A DNA stretch of 13,096 bases from DTBU01 sp964568845 (GCA_964568845.1 CAZMSC010000040.1:1-13096); one strand, 5' to 3'. Shown: positions 1-7,211, counted from the stretch's first letter. A program made the numbers and translations. The notes: generated from the letters alone by a model not told the origin.

Positions 1-130
1 AAAAACCTATCCTTAAATTGAGCTGAAAAATTACTGGAAAAATTCGGAGTTAGAGTAATATTAGACATTTTTCCTTCTTTCTCGTAGTAAGTTGGGGATA
101 AAATCATATAAGGTAAAGGTACTTGTAATA

Positions 131-772
131 ATGTCAGCATGTGAGAATATGGGTGTACCCCAATCTATGTCGCAGGAAAAACTGAGTAAGGAGGAAGTTG
201 CGAAGAAAGCATCAGCTGCGATGATGAAGATAGTCCTTTACGTAGTACTGTATGTTATCGTTGCGGCGGTTATTCAATGGGTTTTCACAAGTTTCTTGCT
301 ACAGCTTATGGATTACATAGTATATGTGCAGATATTGCTTGCCGTAGCCTTCGGGTATCTCATTGTCAGCGGCGTTGCGTCCTTCTTCTACTGGTCTATG
401 AGGGTAAAATACGACCATGCCACCGCAGCCGCTATTAGAAACGTTGTCAGAATCATAGGTATTGGGGCTCTAGTTGCGGCTATAGCTGGCGGCGTAGCTG
501 GTGGTGCTGCTGGCGTTGCCTTAGGCGGATTCATAGGCATGGTCGTAGGCTTCGCCTGTCAGCAGGTGTTAGGGCAGGCTATTGCGGGACTATTTCTACT
601 GATAGCTAGGCCGTTTAAAATTGGCGATGACGTCATTTTAGCTGGAGAAGATGGTACTGTGGACGACGTTGCAACACTATTTACGACTGTTATAAAGGCT
701 GATAATGTAAGAGTATTGATACCGAACAACTCCATTATAGGAAGCAAGATCTATCTAAAGCCGAAAAAGTAA
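131..772 (+). CDS. Short MscS-family mechanosensitive ion channel
   Basis: Predicted small-conductance mechanosensitive channel that opens under membrane tension to release solutes during hypo-osmotic shock. Counting from ATG 131 (213 aa), hydrophobic helices lie at about 33-56 and 62-88, then a Gly/Ala-rich pore helix at about 105-140 (GGVAGGAAG), followed by the MscS beta-domain with IARPFKIGD (158-166), GTVDDV and the IPNNSII motif (197-203). The protein ends about 10 residues after IPNNSII, so the alpha/beta cytoplasmic cage of E. coli MscS (286 aa) is missing. The stop is a normal TAA with no sign of a frameshift nearby. The start is uncertain: TTG 92, ATG 131 and ATG 167 are all in frame; 131 is preferred because AAAGGT lies about 10 bases upstream. 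Family assignment is firm; gating behaviour is inferred. Confidence 0.85.
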   Translation: MSACENMGVPQSMSQEKLSKEEVAKKASAAMMKIVLYVVLYVIVAAVIQWVFTSFLLQLMDYIVYVQILLAVAFGYLIVSGVASFFYWSMRVKYDHATAAAIRNVVRIIGIGALVAAIAGGVAGGAAGVALGGFIGMVVGFACQQVLGQAIAGLFLLIARPFKIGDDVILAGEDGTVDDVATLFTTVIKADNVRVLIPNNSIIGSKIYLKPKK

Positions 773-991
773 ATGGTCAAAGCATTGCAAAACCATCAAC
801 AATTAAAGTCTAGATCTATCTGATTTCATTTGAAGCAATTTCCTTCATTTTTTATAACTGGCTGGGGAAGAACGGCGATTTAGTTTATTAAAACTTTCCC
901 TCAAATCTGGATAGCAGATCAAGTAGTTGAAGTCATGGCTTTAACTTTACCATATAAAAGTCCCACGGAAGTTGAACTTATCCAGCTTACC

Positions 992-1018
992 TCTAGAAAC
1001 ATATTTATAGTTTCTAGA
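992..1018 (+). promoter_or_regulatory. Perfect 9-9-9 dyad enclosing the TATA box of the ICMT-like gene
   Basis: Arms TCTAGAAAC (992-1000) and GTTTCTAGA (1010-1018) are perfect reverse complements separated by the nine bases ATATTTATA. That spacer is the likely TATA box, centred about 27 bases before ATG 1033, which predicts a leaderless or nearly leaderless transcript. A protein bound to both arms would cover the TBP site, so a repressor operator is the natural reading. The dyad is seen; the operator role is inferred. Confidence 0.6.
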
Positions 1019-1032
1019 TACCCCTTCTTCTG

Positions 1033-1902
1033 ATGCTGTTGCTGTTCAGAAGATATGAATTCATAGTTGTATTTACGATTGTAGCTTTCATGGTATATGC
1101 TTGGGTCTCCAGATTTGGGTTTAGTTTACCTTCATCAGAGGGATATATGGTGCTTTTCAGAGAGGACGCCTGGCTTCTGGTATGTCTAGGCATCATAGCC
1201 ACGGCGTCTGCTCTCTTCTCTCTCTTCTTGGAGTTTAAGCTTTCAAAGTCTGTTGCCTTCATAGGATGGGTTTTCTACTTTCCAGTGCTTTTCAACACTC
1301 TGATGCCTATGTTCATTCTATTCTTCTCAGTCATAGGTGTTTTCTACACGCCTTGGCTGATGCTGATGGAGTTGGATCTTGCCAATAGGATAGTCAACGG
1401 TATTATACGCCTTCCAGATGAAAGTATGCGTTTGATCATAGATGTATTAGGCTATGTGCTCATCGCTGTAGGTCTGCTCTTCTACAGTCTAAGCCTATAC
1501 CAGTTGCTATCACATACCAGAAGGAGGCGAGAACTATTAACCGAAGGGTTATACGGCGTCGTAAGGCATCCGCAGTACTTCGGCATATTACTATGGACGT
1601 TTGGCTTTGCTGTTTCAGGATGGCGGCTTATAAACTACCTAATGTGGCTTACACTATGCTACTCATACCTGCTTCTAGCCGAATACGAGGAGGTTGAATT
1701 GGAGAAGACCTTCGGCCAAGATTATTTACAATACAAGAGTAGAGTGCCTTTTATAATACCCTACCCAAAGCTGAAGACGAGATACTGCTCAAGGATAGCT
1801 TCCAATAGGAAGCTGAGGATTCTAGCCTACACGTCACTATATGCCTTGTCGCTAGTAATCTGCTACTATGTCTTAGACCCCCTTATCGTCGTGTATAGAT
1901 GA
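1033..1902 (+). CDS. Integral membrane protein with ICMT/PEMT-like methyltransferase domain
   Basis: A 289-aa polytopic membrane protein. The C-terminal half has the signature of the isoprenylcysteine carboxyl methyltransferase / phospholipid methyltransferase-like superfamily: LYGVVRHPQYFG at 173-184, a hydrophobic hairpin at about 186-215, then EYEEVELEKTFG, DYLQYK and VPFIIPY up to residue 244. In this superfamily the RHPxYxG segment and the following Glu-rich stretch form the S-adenosylmethionine pocket at the membrane surface. Upstream are about four more helices (roughly 9-27, 46-66, 74-105, 135-158) and downstream an extra helix (264-287), giving a longer protein than minimal members. 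The substrate is unknown; a lipid or prenyl-type thiol is only a guess. A basic HTRRRR patch at 161-166 precedes the domain. ATG 1033 fits the TATA box at 1003-1010. It appears to be transcribed alone. Confidence 0.75.
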   Translation: MLLLFRRYEFIVVFTIVAFMVYAWVSRFGFSLPSSEGYMVLFREDAWLLVCLGIIATASALFSLFLEFKLSKSVAFIGWVFYFPVLFNTLMPMFILFFSVIGVFYTPWLMLMELDLANRIVNGIIRLPDESMRLIIDVLGYVLIAVGLLFYSLSLYQLLSHTRRRRELLTEGLYGVVRHPQYFGILLWTFGFAVSGWRLINYLMWLTLCYSYLLLAEYEEVELEKTFGQDYLQYKSRVPFIIPYPKLKTRYCSRIASNRKLRILAYTSLYALSLVICYYVLDPLIVVYR

Positions 1903-1987
1903 CCTCTTAAAAGCTGAAAACGGCTCGGGAAGCTATGACGAATTCTAGATCAAAGCAAGAAGACTTTACGGCATGTAAACCAGAACA

Positions 1988-1994
1988 CTTATAT
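1988..1994 (+). promoter_or_regulatory. TATA box for the 91-aa membrane protein
   Basis: CTTATAT is centred 27 bases before the GTG at 2018. This spacing matches archaeal TATA-to-start-site distance and supports both that start codon and a leaderless transcript. Confidence 0.5.
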
Positions 1995-2017
1995 CACCTC
2001 CCTTTCTATTCATAAAG

Positions 2018-2293
2018 GTGTCACGGAGCACTCTAGCCGTTGCCTTCTCAACCCTATGGAGCATAATCTTAACATTAGCTTTAACTTGGAGCACTGAGTA
2101 TGTCTGGCCTGACTATGTTCACGTAGACTACGGCTTCCCTTTAGTTTGGGGAATCCATATACTGAATACTTTACAAGGGCCAGTCGATGTATGGAGGATC
2201 GACATCACAGCTCTATACTTAGATTTAATAATATGGCTAAGCATCATGGTTGTCTGTCTGCTTCTGATCCTCCACGCTAAAACAAGAAAGTAG
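2018..2293 (+). CDS. Small two-helix membrane protein of unknown function
   Basis: 91 aa starting with GTG, placed by the TATA box 27 bases upstream. One membrane helix spans about residues 5-25 and a second about 66-87. The loop between them, roughly 40 residues, is rich in Trp, Tyr and Asp (YVWPDYVHVDYGFPLVW, then GPVDVWRID) and would face outside if the N terminus is inside; the C terminus is basic (HAKTRK), as expected for a cytoplasmic end. I do not recognise a named family. It follows the ICMT-like gene by 115 bases but has its own promoter. Because two helices and an aromatic loop are clearly organised, I treat it as a real gene rather than a chance frame. Confidence 0.65.
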   Translation: MSRSTLAVAFSTLWSIILTLALTWSTEYVWPDYVHVDYGFPLVWGIHILNTLQGPVDVWRIDITALYLDLIIWLSIMVVCLLLILHAKTRK

Positions 2294-2382
2294 ACTTTGA
2301 AAAGACCATATCCGACCCGTTTATCTATGAGAGGAGTAAACGCATAGGCTTAAGGTGTAAATTTTACGGCATTTTAGAGGTA

Positions 2383-2392
2383 ATTATTAAAG
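2383..2392 (+). promoter_or_regulatory. Probable TATA box of the GH123-like gene
   Basis: ATTATTAAAG lies about 33 bases before ATG 2421, leaving a predicted leader of only a few bases. No Shine-Dalgarno sequence is close to the start, which agrees with near-leaderless initiation. Confidence 0.4.
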
Positions 2393-2420
2393 CTTTGTTT
2401 GGCAGATAATCTTTTGAGAG

Positions 2421-4385
2421 ATGTTTTTAAAAGCTAGGAATGTAGCAGTTTTAATACTGGTGGCTATCATAGGCTGCGTTGTTGGATATGTAGGATTGGT
2501 TAAGCTTCAAACAGAGGTGAGAAAGCCTTTCCTAGTTTGGCCTGCCAAGCCTCTTGAGAGAATATACAAGGATACTGTCCCAGATGAGTCGTCTATGAGC
2601 AGGCGGATGGAGGTTAGCTGTGCGAGGAACGAATATGAAGGCTGTATGTTCGGTGTTTACGCGAATACAGACATCCATAATCTTAGGCTTGAGGCTTCAG
2701 ATCTAACATGTGAAGGCTACAGAATATCCAAGCAGAATATTCAACTATACTTTGTAGGTTCTATTCCGGTTTCAAAAAATACTCCAAATACGCCAGCCGA
2801 GGAACTTGAAAGGGCAGCACCCTTTTATGCGCCAGATCCTCTGCTTGACGTAGAAAACGTAGACGTTAAAAGCGGTGAAACACAACCATGCTACTTTTTA
2901 GTCTACGTGCCTAAGGACGCTGAGCCTGGAAACTACACCGGTAGAATAACTGTTTCATCCGATGAGTGGGAGGCCTCCCTTGAAGTCGTTTTACAAGTCT
3001 ACTCTATAACTTTGCCAGACCTTAGAAGCCTATACGTAACAAACTGGTTTTCACTGGAGAATATAGCTTCATTCTATGGTGTTGAATTGTGGTCTGAGGG
3101 ATTCTGGGCGGTCTTTGAGAAGTGGATAGCACTTATGGCTGAGCATAGGCAGAACGTTTTCTGGATACCGATAGACACAATCGGAGTGCTCGCCGAGGAT
3201 GATGGCTGCAAGTTCGATTTCTCAATTTTCGATAGATATGTTGAGCTTCTGCTTAAGTATAATGCCGATAGAATAGAGATAACACATGTAGCCTACTTTA
3301 AGACATGGGGGGTGCGAGAGTTACTCTTCAGAGAGTTTAACGTCTTGTATCCCAACGGTGTTGTGAAACGTGAAAGTGGGGAGAAAATTCTTCCACTGCT
3401 ACTTCCAGCTCTTGAAAAACACTTGAAAGAGAAGGGTTGGCTCAACATGGCTATGATACATATAGCCGATGAGCCTACTGAAGATGGTCTTGAAAACTGG
3501 ATAGAGGCTTCTGAGTTTGTCCATAAATATGCACCTGGAATTAAGAGGATAGATGCCGTTGAAACGGTGGGGTTCAACGGTTCTCTAGAGGTTTGGGTTC
3601 CAACATTACACCACTTCAACGACTGGATGGATGAATACGTTGAAGCAATGAATAAGCATGAGGTTTGGTTTTACACGTGTTGCAACCCTACCGGTAGATA
3701 TCCGAATAGATTTCTAGATTTCTCTCTGCTTAAGACTAGGATACTTCACTGGCTGAATTACGCATATGGTCTTAAAGGATATTTACACTGGGGTTTCAAC
3801 TGGTGGGGTAAAGATCCGTTTGGCGAGTTGAATCCAAACTTGCCACCCGGGGATACGCATATAGCCTACCCTGGGAAAGATGGGCCTCTGTCTAGTTTAA
3901 GGCTTGAAGCCATGAGAGACGGGCTTGAAGACTACGAATATCTAAAGCTTCTAGAAGGGGAGATTTTAAAGGTTAAGGAGACTTTAGGAGGTAAAGCCTT
4001 CTCAGAGCCCTTCGAGAGAAGGGCTTTAGAAATATGCATGCAGGCGGTGCCCAGTATAACCGGATATATAAGAAACCCCGACCTTCTAATGAAGGTTAGA
4101 AGTGAAATTGTTGAGAGTATTCTAGAGGTTAAAAGTAGGCCTTTAGCTTTAGTTTTAACGGAGCCGCCTGAGTATAAGACAATTGTAAGCGGGCCGGTCA
4201 TGGTGATAGTTAAAGGTTTATGTGAAAACGGATCCTACGTTGAAGTCAACGGTAAGCCTGTTGAAGTACATAACGGGTATTTTTCAACGTATACGTATCC
4301 TACACGTAATGGAGAAATAACGGTTAAAATCGTGAAGGATGGTTTTGAGAAGACGATCAAACGGAGGTTCAACATAGCCTTTTAA
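2421..4385 (+). CDS. Membrane-anchored GH123-like glycoside hydrolase (DUF4091 family)
   Basis: 654 aa. An N-terminal helix (about 8-27) followed by a Pro-rich stretch suggests a signal anchor that places the rest outside the cell. Residues about 60-195 form a beta-rich N-terminal domain typical of GH123-like proteins, then a TIM-barrel region (about 200-480). IHIADEPTED holds the Asp350-Glu351 pair, equivalent to the Asp/Glu pair that GH123 beta-N-acetylgalactosaminidases use for substrate-assisted catalysis. The DUF4091 signature begins at YPGKDGP (483-489) and runs through SLRLEAMRDGLEDYEYLKLL. Aromatic residues that could line a sugar pocket include HWGFNWWGKDP. Residues about 575-654 resemble a glucodextranase-B/Ig-like module with the core YVEVNGKPVEVHNGYF. 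Activity on N-acetylhexosamine linkages is inferred; many DUF4091 proteins have no proven substrate. It has its own promoter. Confidence 0.8.
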   Translation: MFLKARNVAVLILVAIIGCVVGYVGLVKLQTEVRKPFLVWPAKPLERIYKDTVPDESSMSRRMEVSCARNEYEGCMFGVYANTDIHNLRLEASDLTCEGYRISKQNIQLYFVGSIPVSKNTPNTPAEELERAAPFYAPDPLLDVENVDVKSGETQPCYFLVYVPKDAEPGNYTGRITVSSDEWEASLEVVLQVYSITLPDLRSLYVTNWFSLENIASFYGVELWSEGFWAVFEKWIALMAEHRQNVFWIPIDTIGVLAEDDGCKFDFSIFDRYVELLLKYNADRIEITHVAYFKTWGVRELLFREFNVLYPNGVVKRESGEKILPLLLPALEKHLKEKGWLNMAMIHIADEPTEDGLENWIEASEFVHKYAPGIKRIDAVETVGFNGSLEVWVPTLHHFNDWMDEYVEAMNKHEVWFYTCCNPTGRYPNRFLDFSLLKTRILHWLNYAYGLKGYLHWGFNWWGKDPFGELNPNLPPGDTHIAYPGKDGPLSSLRLEAMRDGLEDYEYLKLLEGEILKVKETLGGKAFSEPFERRALEICMQAVPSITGYIRNPDLLMKVRSEIVESILEVKSRPLALVLTEPPEYKTIVSGPVMVIVKGLCENGSYVEVNGKPVEVHNGYFSTYTYPTRNGEITVKIVKDGFEKTIKRRFNIAF

Positions 4386-4439
4386 CAATCTCCCTCCACT
4401 CCTCTTCCTCATACCTTGAGAAGCCAAACTCAGATATCA

Positions 4440-4472
4440 TTTATATACTCGACCTCTAAGATACTTAGAGGT
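4440..4472 (+). promoter_or_regulatory. Promoter of the PHP-GNAT operon with a perfect 9-3-9 dyad at the start site
   Basis: TTTATATA (4440-4447) is a good archaeal TATA box 30-37 bases before ATG 4477. Just downstream, ACCTCTAAG (4452-4460), ATA, CTTAGAGGT (4464-4472) form a perfect inverted repeat that covers the predicted transcription start and ends four bases before the ATG. In DNA it could be an operator that blocks polymerase entry; if it is transcribed it would be too close to the 5' end to form a full hairpin. The operator role is inferred. Confidence 0.6.
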
Positions 4473-4476
4473 TTTC

Positions 4477-5493
4477 ATGGGCTTTTCCAATCGAAGCGGG
4501 TTGTGGGTTAAAGGCAACTTGCATACGCATTCGACGAATTCGGATGGAAGGCTTACGGCCGAACAACTGGTGGAATTGTACTATACAAACGGTTATGGCC
4601 TTCTATCCATAACAGACCATGAAAAGCTGACCAAATTTTCAACAGACAAACTTATAACGATACCTGGTTTTGAGACGAGTGTTAAATGTACGCGTTTAAA
4701 CTACGATTACCATGTGGTTCTCCTTAACGTTGAAGATGTAGAGTCTGTTCAAAGGCTTAGAAGCTCTATAGGGGAACTTTTGGATTTTACGCTTGAAAAC
4801 GGTGGTTTAGCGTTCATAGCTCACCCGTATTGGTCAAGTCTAACAGCAGAGGATTTAACATGCTTGAAAAACTACTTGGGTGTTGAAGTGTACAATACTG
4901 GCTGTGATGTTGAATGCGCTAAAGGTTTTTCAATGGTTCACTGGGACGACGTTTTAGCGACTGGTAAACTCATATATGGCTTTGCGGTTGACGATGCCCA
5001 TCGATACTTGATACCTCCCATAGATGCTCTCGGCGGATGGATTTGGGTTAACGTTGAAGCGCTTTCTACTGAAAGCCTACTCCGCAGTTTAGAAAAGGGC
5101 CTATTCTACTCTTCCATGGGTCCTACGGTTGAAGAGTTCTCCTATAAACCCGACGTCATCGAGGCACGGTTCACTCCTGTGAGTAGAATCGACATAGTCT
5201 CCGATGACGGTGTAGGTTTATCCATATCTTTGGATGCATATGAACATTTCAAGAGGCTCTTCTCTACAAGTGAAGGTAGGAGGCTTATGGGAGGTTTCGA
5301 AGCCGAATTTAATATTGAAGACGATGTTGAAAAAGCTTATTTAAATGCAGGCAGTTTCAAACTGGTTCTGGAGAAGGCCATAGATGGTTTAACAGCTTTA
5401 AAGCTTGAAAAGTACAGTTTTAAGAAGTACTTCAGGTTAGAATTAACGGATTCAAAAGGTAGAAAAGCCTGGCTTAATCCGGTAATGGTTTGA
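4477..5493 (+). CDS. PHP-domain metal-dependent phosphoesterase
   Basis: 338 aa, cytosolic, no signal peptide. It carries the PHP (polymerase and histidinol phosphatase) metal site in order: LHTHSTNSDG (His16, His18, Asp23), ITDHE (Asp47, His48), IPGFE (Glu66), IAHPYW (His116) and VDDAHRY (Asp172, His175). These are the residues expected to hold two or three divalent metals and hydrolyse a phosphate ester. After about residue 200 a beta-rich C-terminal region (GLFYSSMGPTVEEF onward) follows, as in stand-alone bacterial and archaeal PHP proteins. The substrate is unknown; small nucleotides or sugar phosphates are typical for relatives. The ATG is supported by the upstream TATA box. The stop codon overlaps the TTG start of the next gene, so the two are probably translated together and act on related substrates. 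Confidence 0.85.
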   Translation: MGFSNRSGLWVKGNLHTHSTNSDGRLTAEQLVELYYTNGYGLLSITDHEKLTKFSTDKLITIPGFETSVKCTRLNYDYHVVLLNVEDVESVQRLRSSIGELLDFTLENGGLAFIAHPYWSSLTAEDLTCLKNYLGVEVYNTGCDVECAKGFSMVHWDDVLATGKLIYGFAVDDAHRYLIPPIDALGGWIWVNVEALSTESLLRSLEKGLFYSSMGPTVEEFSYKPDVIEARFTPVSRIDIVSDDGVGLSISLDAYEHFKRLFSTSEGRRLMGGFEAEFNIEDDVEKAYLNAGSFKLVLEKAIDGLTALKLEKYSFKKYFRLELTDSKGRKAWLNPVMV

Positions 5494-6635
5494 TTTCAGC
5501 CATTTCTAGGAAACAATTAAATTTTAGAATAATCAACATGGTTATCCCCTGGGGGCTCTACGCATTGGAGAATGTGGTGGAAAATGTTAGGAGAGATGGG
5601 GAGGTTATTCTACTTACTTTAGACCTTGAATCCGGTCAAACGGTTTCTCGGGTGGGTTTATGGGAGAGAGACGTGTATGTTTATGGTTGTAGATTTAGAG
5701 TTGGATGTATAGGGGGAGTATGGACTAAGGAAGAGTATAGGGGAAGGGGATATGCGACTAGGCTTCTTGAATCTGCGGTTAAACGGACTTGGGAAGATGG
5801 AGGCGATGTTCTCTTGGTATCGGGGGACCGTGGACTCTACAGGCGACTTAACTGCGTCGCCGCAGCTCCATACCACTTATTTAAAATATCCAGAATGGAT
5901 GCTGAAAAATTCCTAAAGGGGGCGGTGGAGCCTGTAGAATACCGTGATGGAGATTTATCGGATTTAACTAGGATTTATCAGATGGAGCCGATTCGATACC
6001 ATAGGGCAATCGAACACTTTAGATGCGACGTGGATAAGAGGCACTGGTGGCCTCTCTGGCCAGGTTGGTTTCACGTGAAACGGAATACGTACATGCTTAA
6101 ATTTGGTTCTCAGAGTTTAGCCTACATGGTGATTCAACCGTTTGCTCAAGGGGGTTTAAGTGGGAAGATAGCCGCCGTATGTGAATACGCGGGGTCTAGA
6201 AATGCCGTAGTTGAAGCAATACTATGGATCTTTAAGAAGTACGGAGTAGAAAAGCTCTTAATATGGGTCTCCCCCTTCGACGTAGAACTCCAATATCTTC
6301 TTAATAAGGTGGGACTTAAATCGGAGATTGAAGACCTTCCAGGGCATACAATTAGGATGGTGGATTTCCCAAGGCTCTGCGAAAAAATTCGACCATATTT
6401 TGAGGCACATCTAGGTTGTAGAAAAGCTGAACTTTTAAAATTCAAGCGAGAAAACGACGTTTTCACGGTAGAGTTTCAAGGTCAACGTCTTCAATTTGAT
6501 GGTAAAATGATAGTGCGTTTAGTCTTCGGTTCAGTTGAAGAGGCCGTTGAAATGCCTGATGGTGGAGAGTTGGCAACAATGCTGAGGAAGGTCTTTCCAA
6601 TACCATTTCCGTGGCCTGGCTTAGAAGCCTTTTAA
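5490..6635 (+). CDS. Eis-like GNAT acetyltransferase with C-terminal SCP2-like region
   Basis: 381 aa. The first GNAT domain spans about 12-135 and shows the acetyl-CoA pyrophosphate loop EEYRGRGYATRLL (Arg84, Gly85, Arg86, Gly87, Ala89) after strand VGCIGGVW, then DVLLVSGDRGLYRRLNC. A second, degenerate GNAT-like half covers about 195-280 (IAAVCEYAGSRNAVVEAIL, then KLLIWVSPFDVELQYLL). From about 286 (TIRMVDFPRL) to the end a sterol-carrier-like fold is likely. This three-part order matches the Eis family of N-acetyltransferases, which acylate amines; the substrate here is unknown. The TTG at 5490 overlaps the upstream TGA (TTGA), giving tight coupling with the PHP gene; ATG 5538 is a weaker alternative because it would cut the first strand. 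Domain order is clear; the Eis relationship rests on architecture. Confidence 0.78.
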   Translation: MISAISRKQLNFRIINMVIPWGLYALENVVENVRRDGEVILLTLDLESGQTVSRVGLWERDVYVYGCRFRVGCIGGVWTKEEYRGRGYATRLLESAVKRTWEDGGDVLLVSGDRGLYRRLNCVAAAPYHLFKISRMDAEKFLKGAVEPVEYRDGDLSDLTRIYQMEPIRYHRAIEHFRCDVDKRHWWPLWPGWFHVKRNTYMLKFGSQSLAYMVIQPFAQGGLSGKIAAVCEYAGSRNAVVEAILWIFKKYGVEKLLIWVSPFDVELQYLLNKVGLKSEIEDLPGHTIRMVDFPRLCEKIRPYFEAHLGCRKAELLKFKRENDVFTVEFQGQRLQFDGKMIVRLVFGSVEEAVEMPDGGELATMLRKVFPIPFPWPGLEAF

Positions 6636-6694
6636 AACGGCTTAGTGAACACTAGCCCTGTCATTTTCCCCTTCTGTAATTTGAGTAGACGCTG

Positions 6695-6716
6695 GCTTTT
6701 CCCGTTTTGGAAAAGC
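6695..6716 (+). repeat. 8-6-8 inverted repeat between the GNAT gene and nikR
   Basis: GCTTTTCC (6695-6702), six bases CGTTTT, and GGAAAAGC (6709-6716) form a perfect stem-loop 60 bases after the GNAT stop. It could be a hairpin in the 3' end of the upstream operon transcript or a protein-binding dyad upstream of nikR. The final base is also the first base of the candidate NikR operator. Confidence 0.4.
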
Positions 6717-6736
6717 TCATGATAAACTTTTATGAG
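6716..6736 (+). promoter_or_regulatory. nikR promoter with candidate NikR operator
   Basis: CTCATGA (6716-6722) and TTATGAG (6730-6736) are a 7-bp inverted repeat with one mismatch, wrapped around the TATA-like AAACTTTTAT. NikR binds long dyads as a tetramer and often represses its own gene, so an autoregulatory site is plausible. The arms resemble the TATGA half of the E. coli NikR site only loosely. A GGAG at 6759-6762 lies five bases before the nikR ATG as a ribosome-binding site. Confidence 0.35.
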
Positions 6737-6767
6737 GATTAACGTTGATAATTAGAGTGGAGTTTAC

Positions 6768-7175
6768 ATGAGTAAAGGGGTTGTGAGGTTTAGCGCTTCA
6801 GTTTCACGTGATTTACTGACGGCTTTCGATAGATTCATTAAAGATTTGAATTACAGCAGGTCTAGGGCTGTTCAAGAGGCTATGCGTATGTTTATTGATG
6901 AGCATGCTTGGAAACATAGAGAGGGTGAAATCGTCTTCGGAACTTTGAACATTCTCTATGACCATGAGACTAGGGAGTTAGAAGAGACCTTAACGGACAT
7001 TCAGCATGTTTACAGGGAGCTTATAATATCGGCTTTACACATCCACGTTGATGAGAGAAACTGTATGTTGATAATATCGGTTAAAGGTGAATCTTCACGT
7101 ATTAAAAAGCTGATCGACGAGGTTGCCGGTAGGAAGGGGATAAAACAATTGAAAACTGTTACATTCGCCATTTAG
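6768..7175 (+). CDS. nikR: Nickel-responsive transcriptional regulator NikR
   Basis: 135 aa, full length for the family. Residues 4-45 form the ribbon-helix-helix DNA-binding domain (VVRFSASVSRDLLTAFDRFI, then YSRSRAVQEAMRMFI). Residues about 52-135 form the ACT-like nickel-binding and tetramerisation domain. The four ligands of the high-affinity square-planar site are all present with exact spacing: His80, His91, His93 and Cys99, corresponding to His76, His87, His89 and Cys95 of E. coli NikR. It should therefore sense Ni(II) and repress nickel uptake genes or, in some lineages, control nickel enzymes. No nickel transporter, hydrogenase or urease gene lies in this window, so its targets are elsewhere apart from possible autoregulation. 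It converges on the winged-helix gene with a 36-base gap. Confidence 0.93.
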   Translation: MSKGVVRFSASVSRDLLTAFDRFIKDLNYSRSRAVQEAMRMFIDEHAWKHREGEIVFGTLNILYDHETRELEETLTDIQHVYRELIISALHIHVDERNCMLIISVKGESSRIKKLIDEVAGRKGIKQLKTVTFAI

Positions 7176-7211
7176 AATGGAAGGTTTGAATCTGAGAACG
7201 TTAAGCTCTAT

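Noticed and set aside
935..1033. 32-codon frame from ATG 935 ending in TGA that overlaps the ATG of the ICMT-like gene (TGATG)
   Set aside because: It has no recognisable motif, and the TATA box and dyad for the next gene lie inside it, which fits promoter DNA better than a coding leader. The overlap is probably chance.
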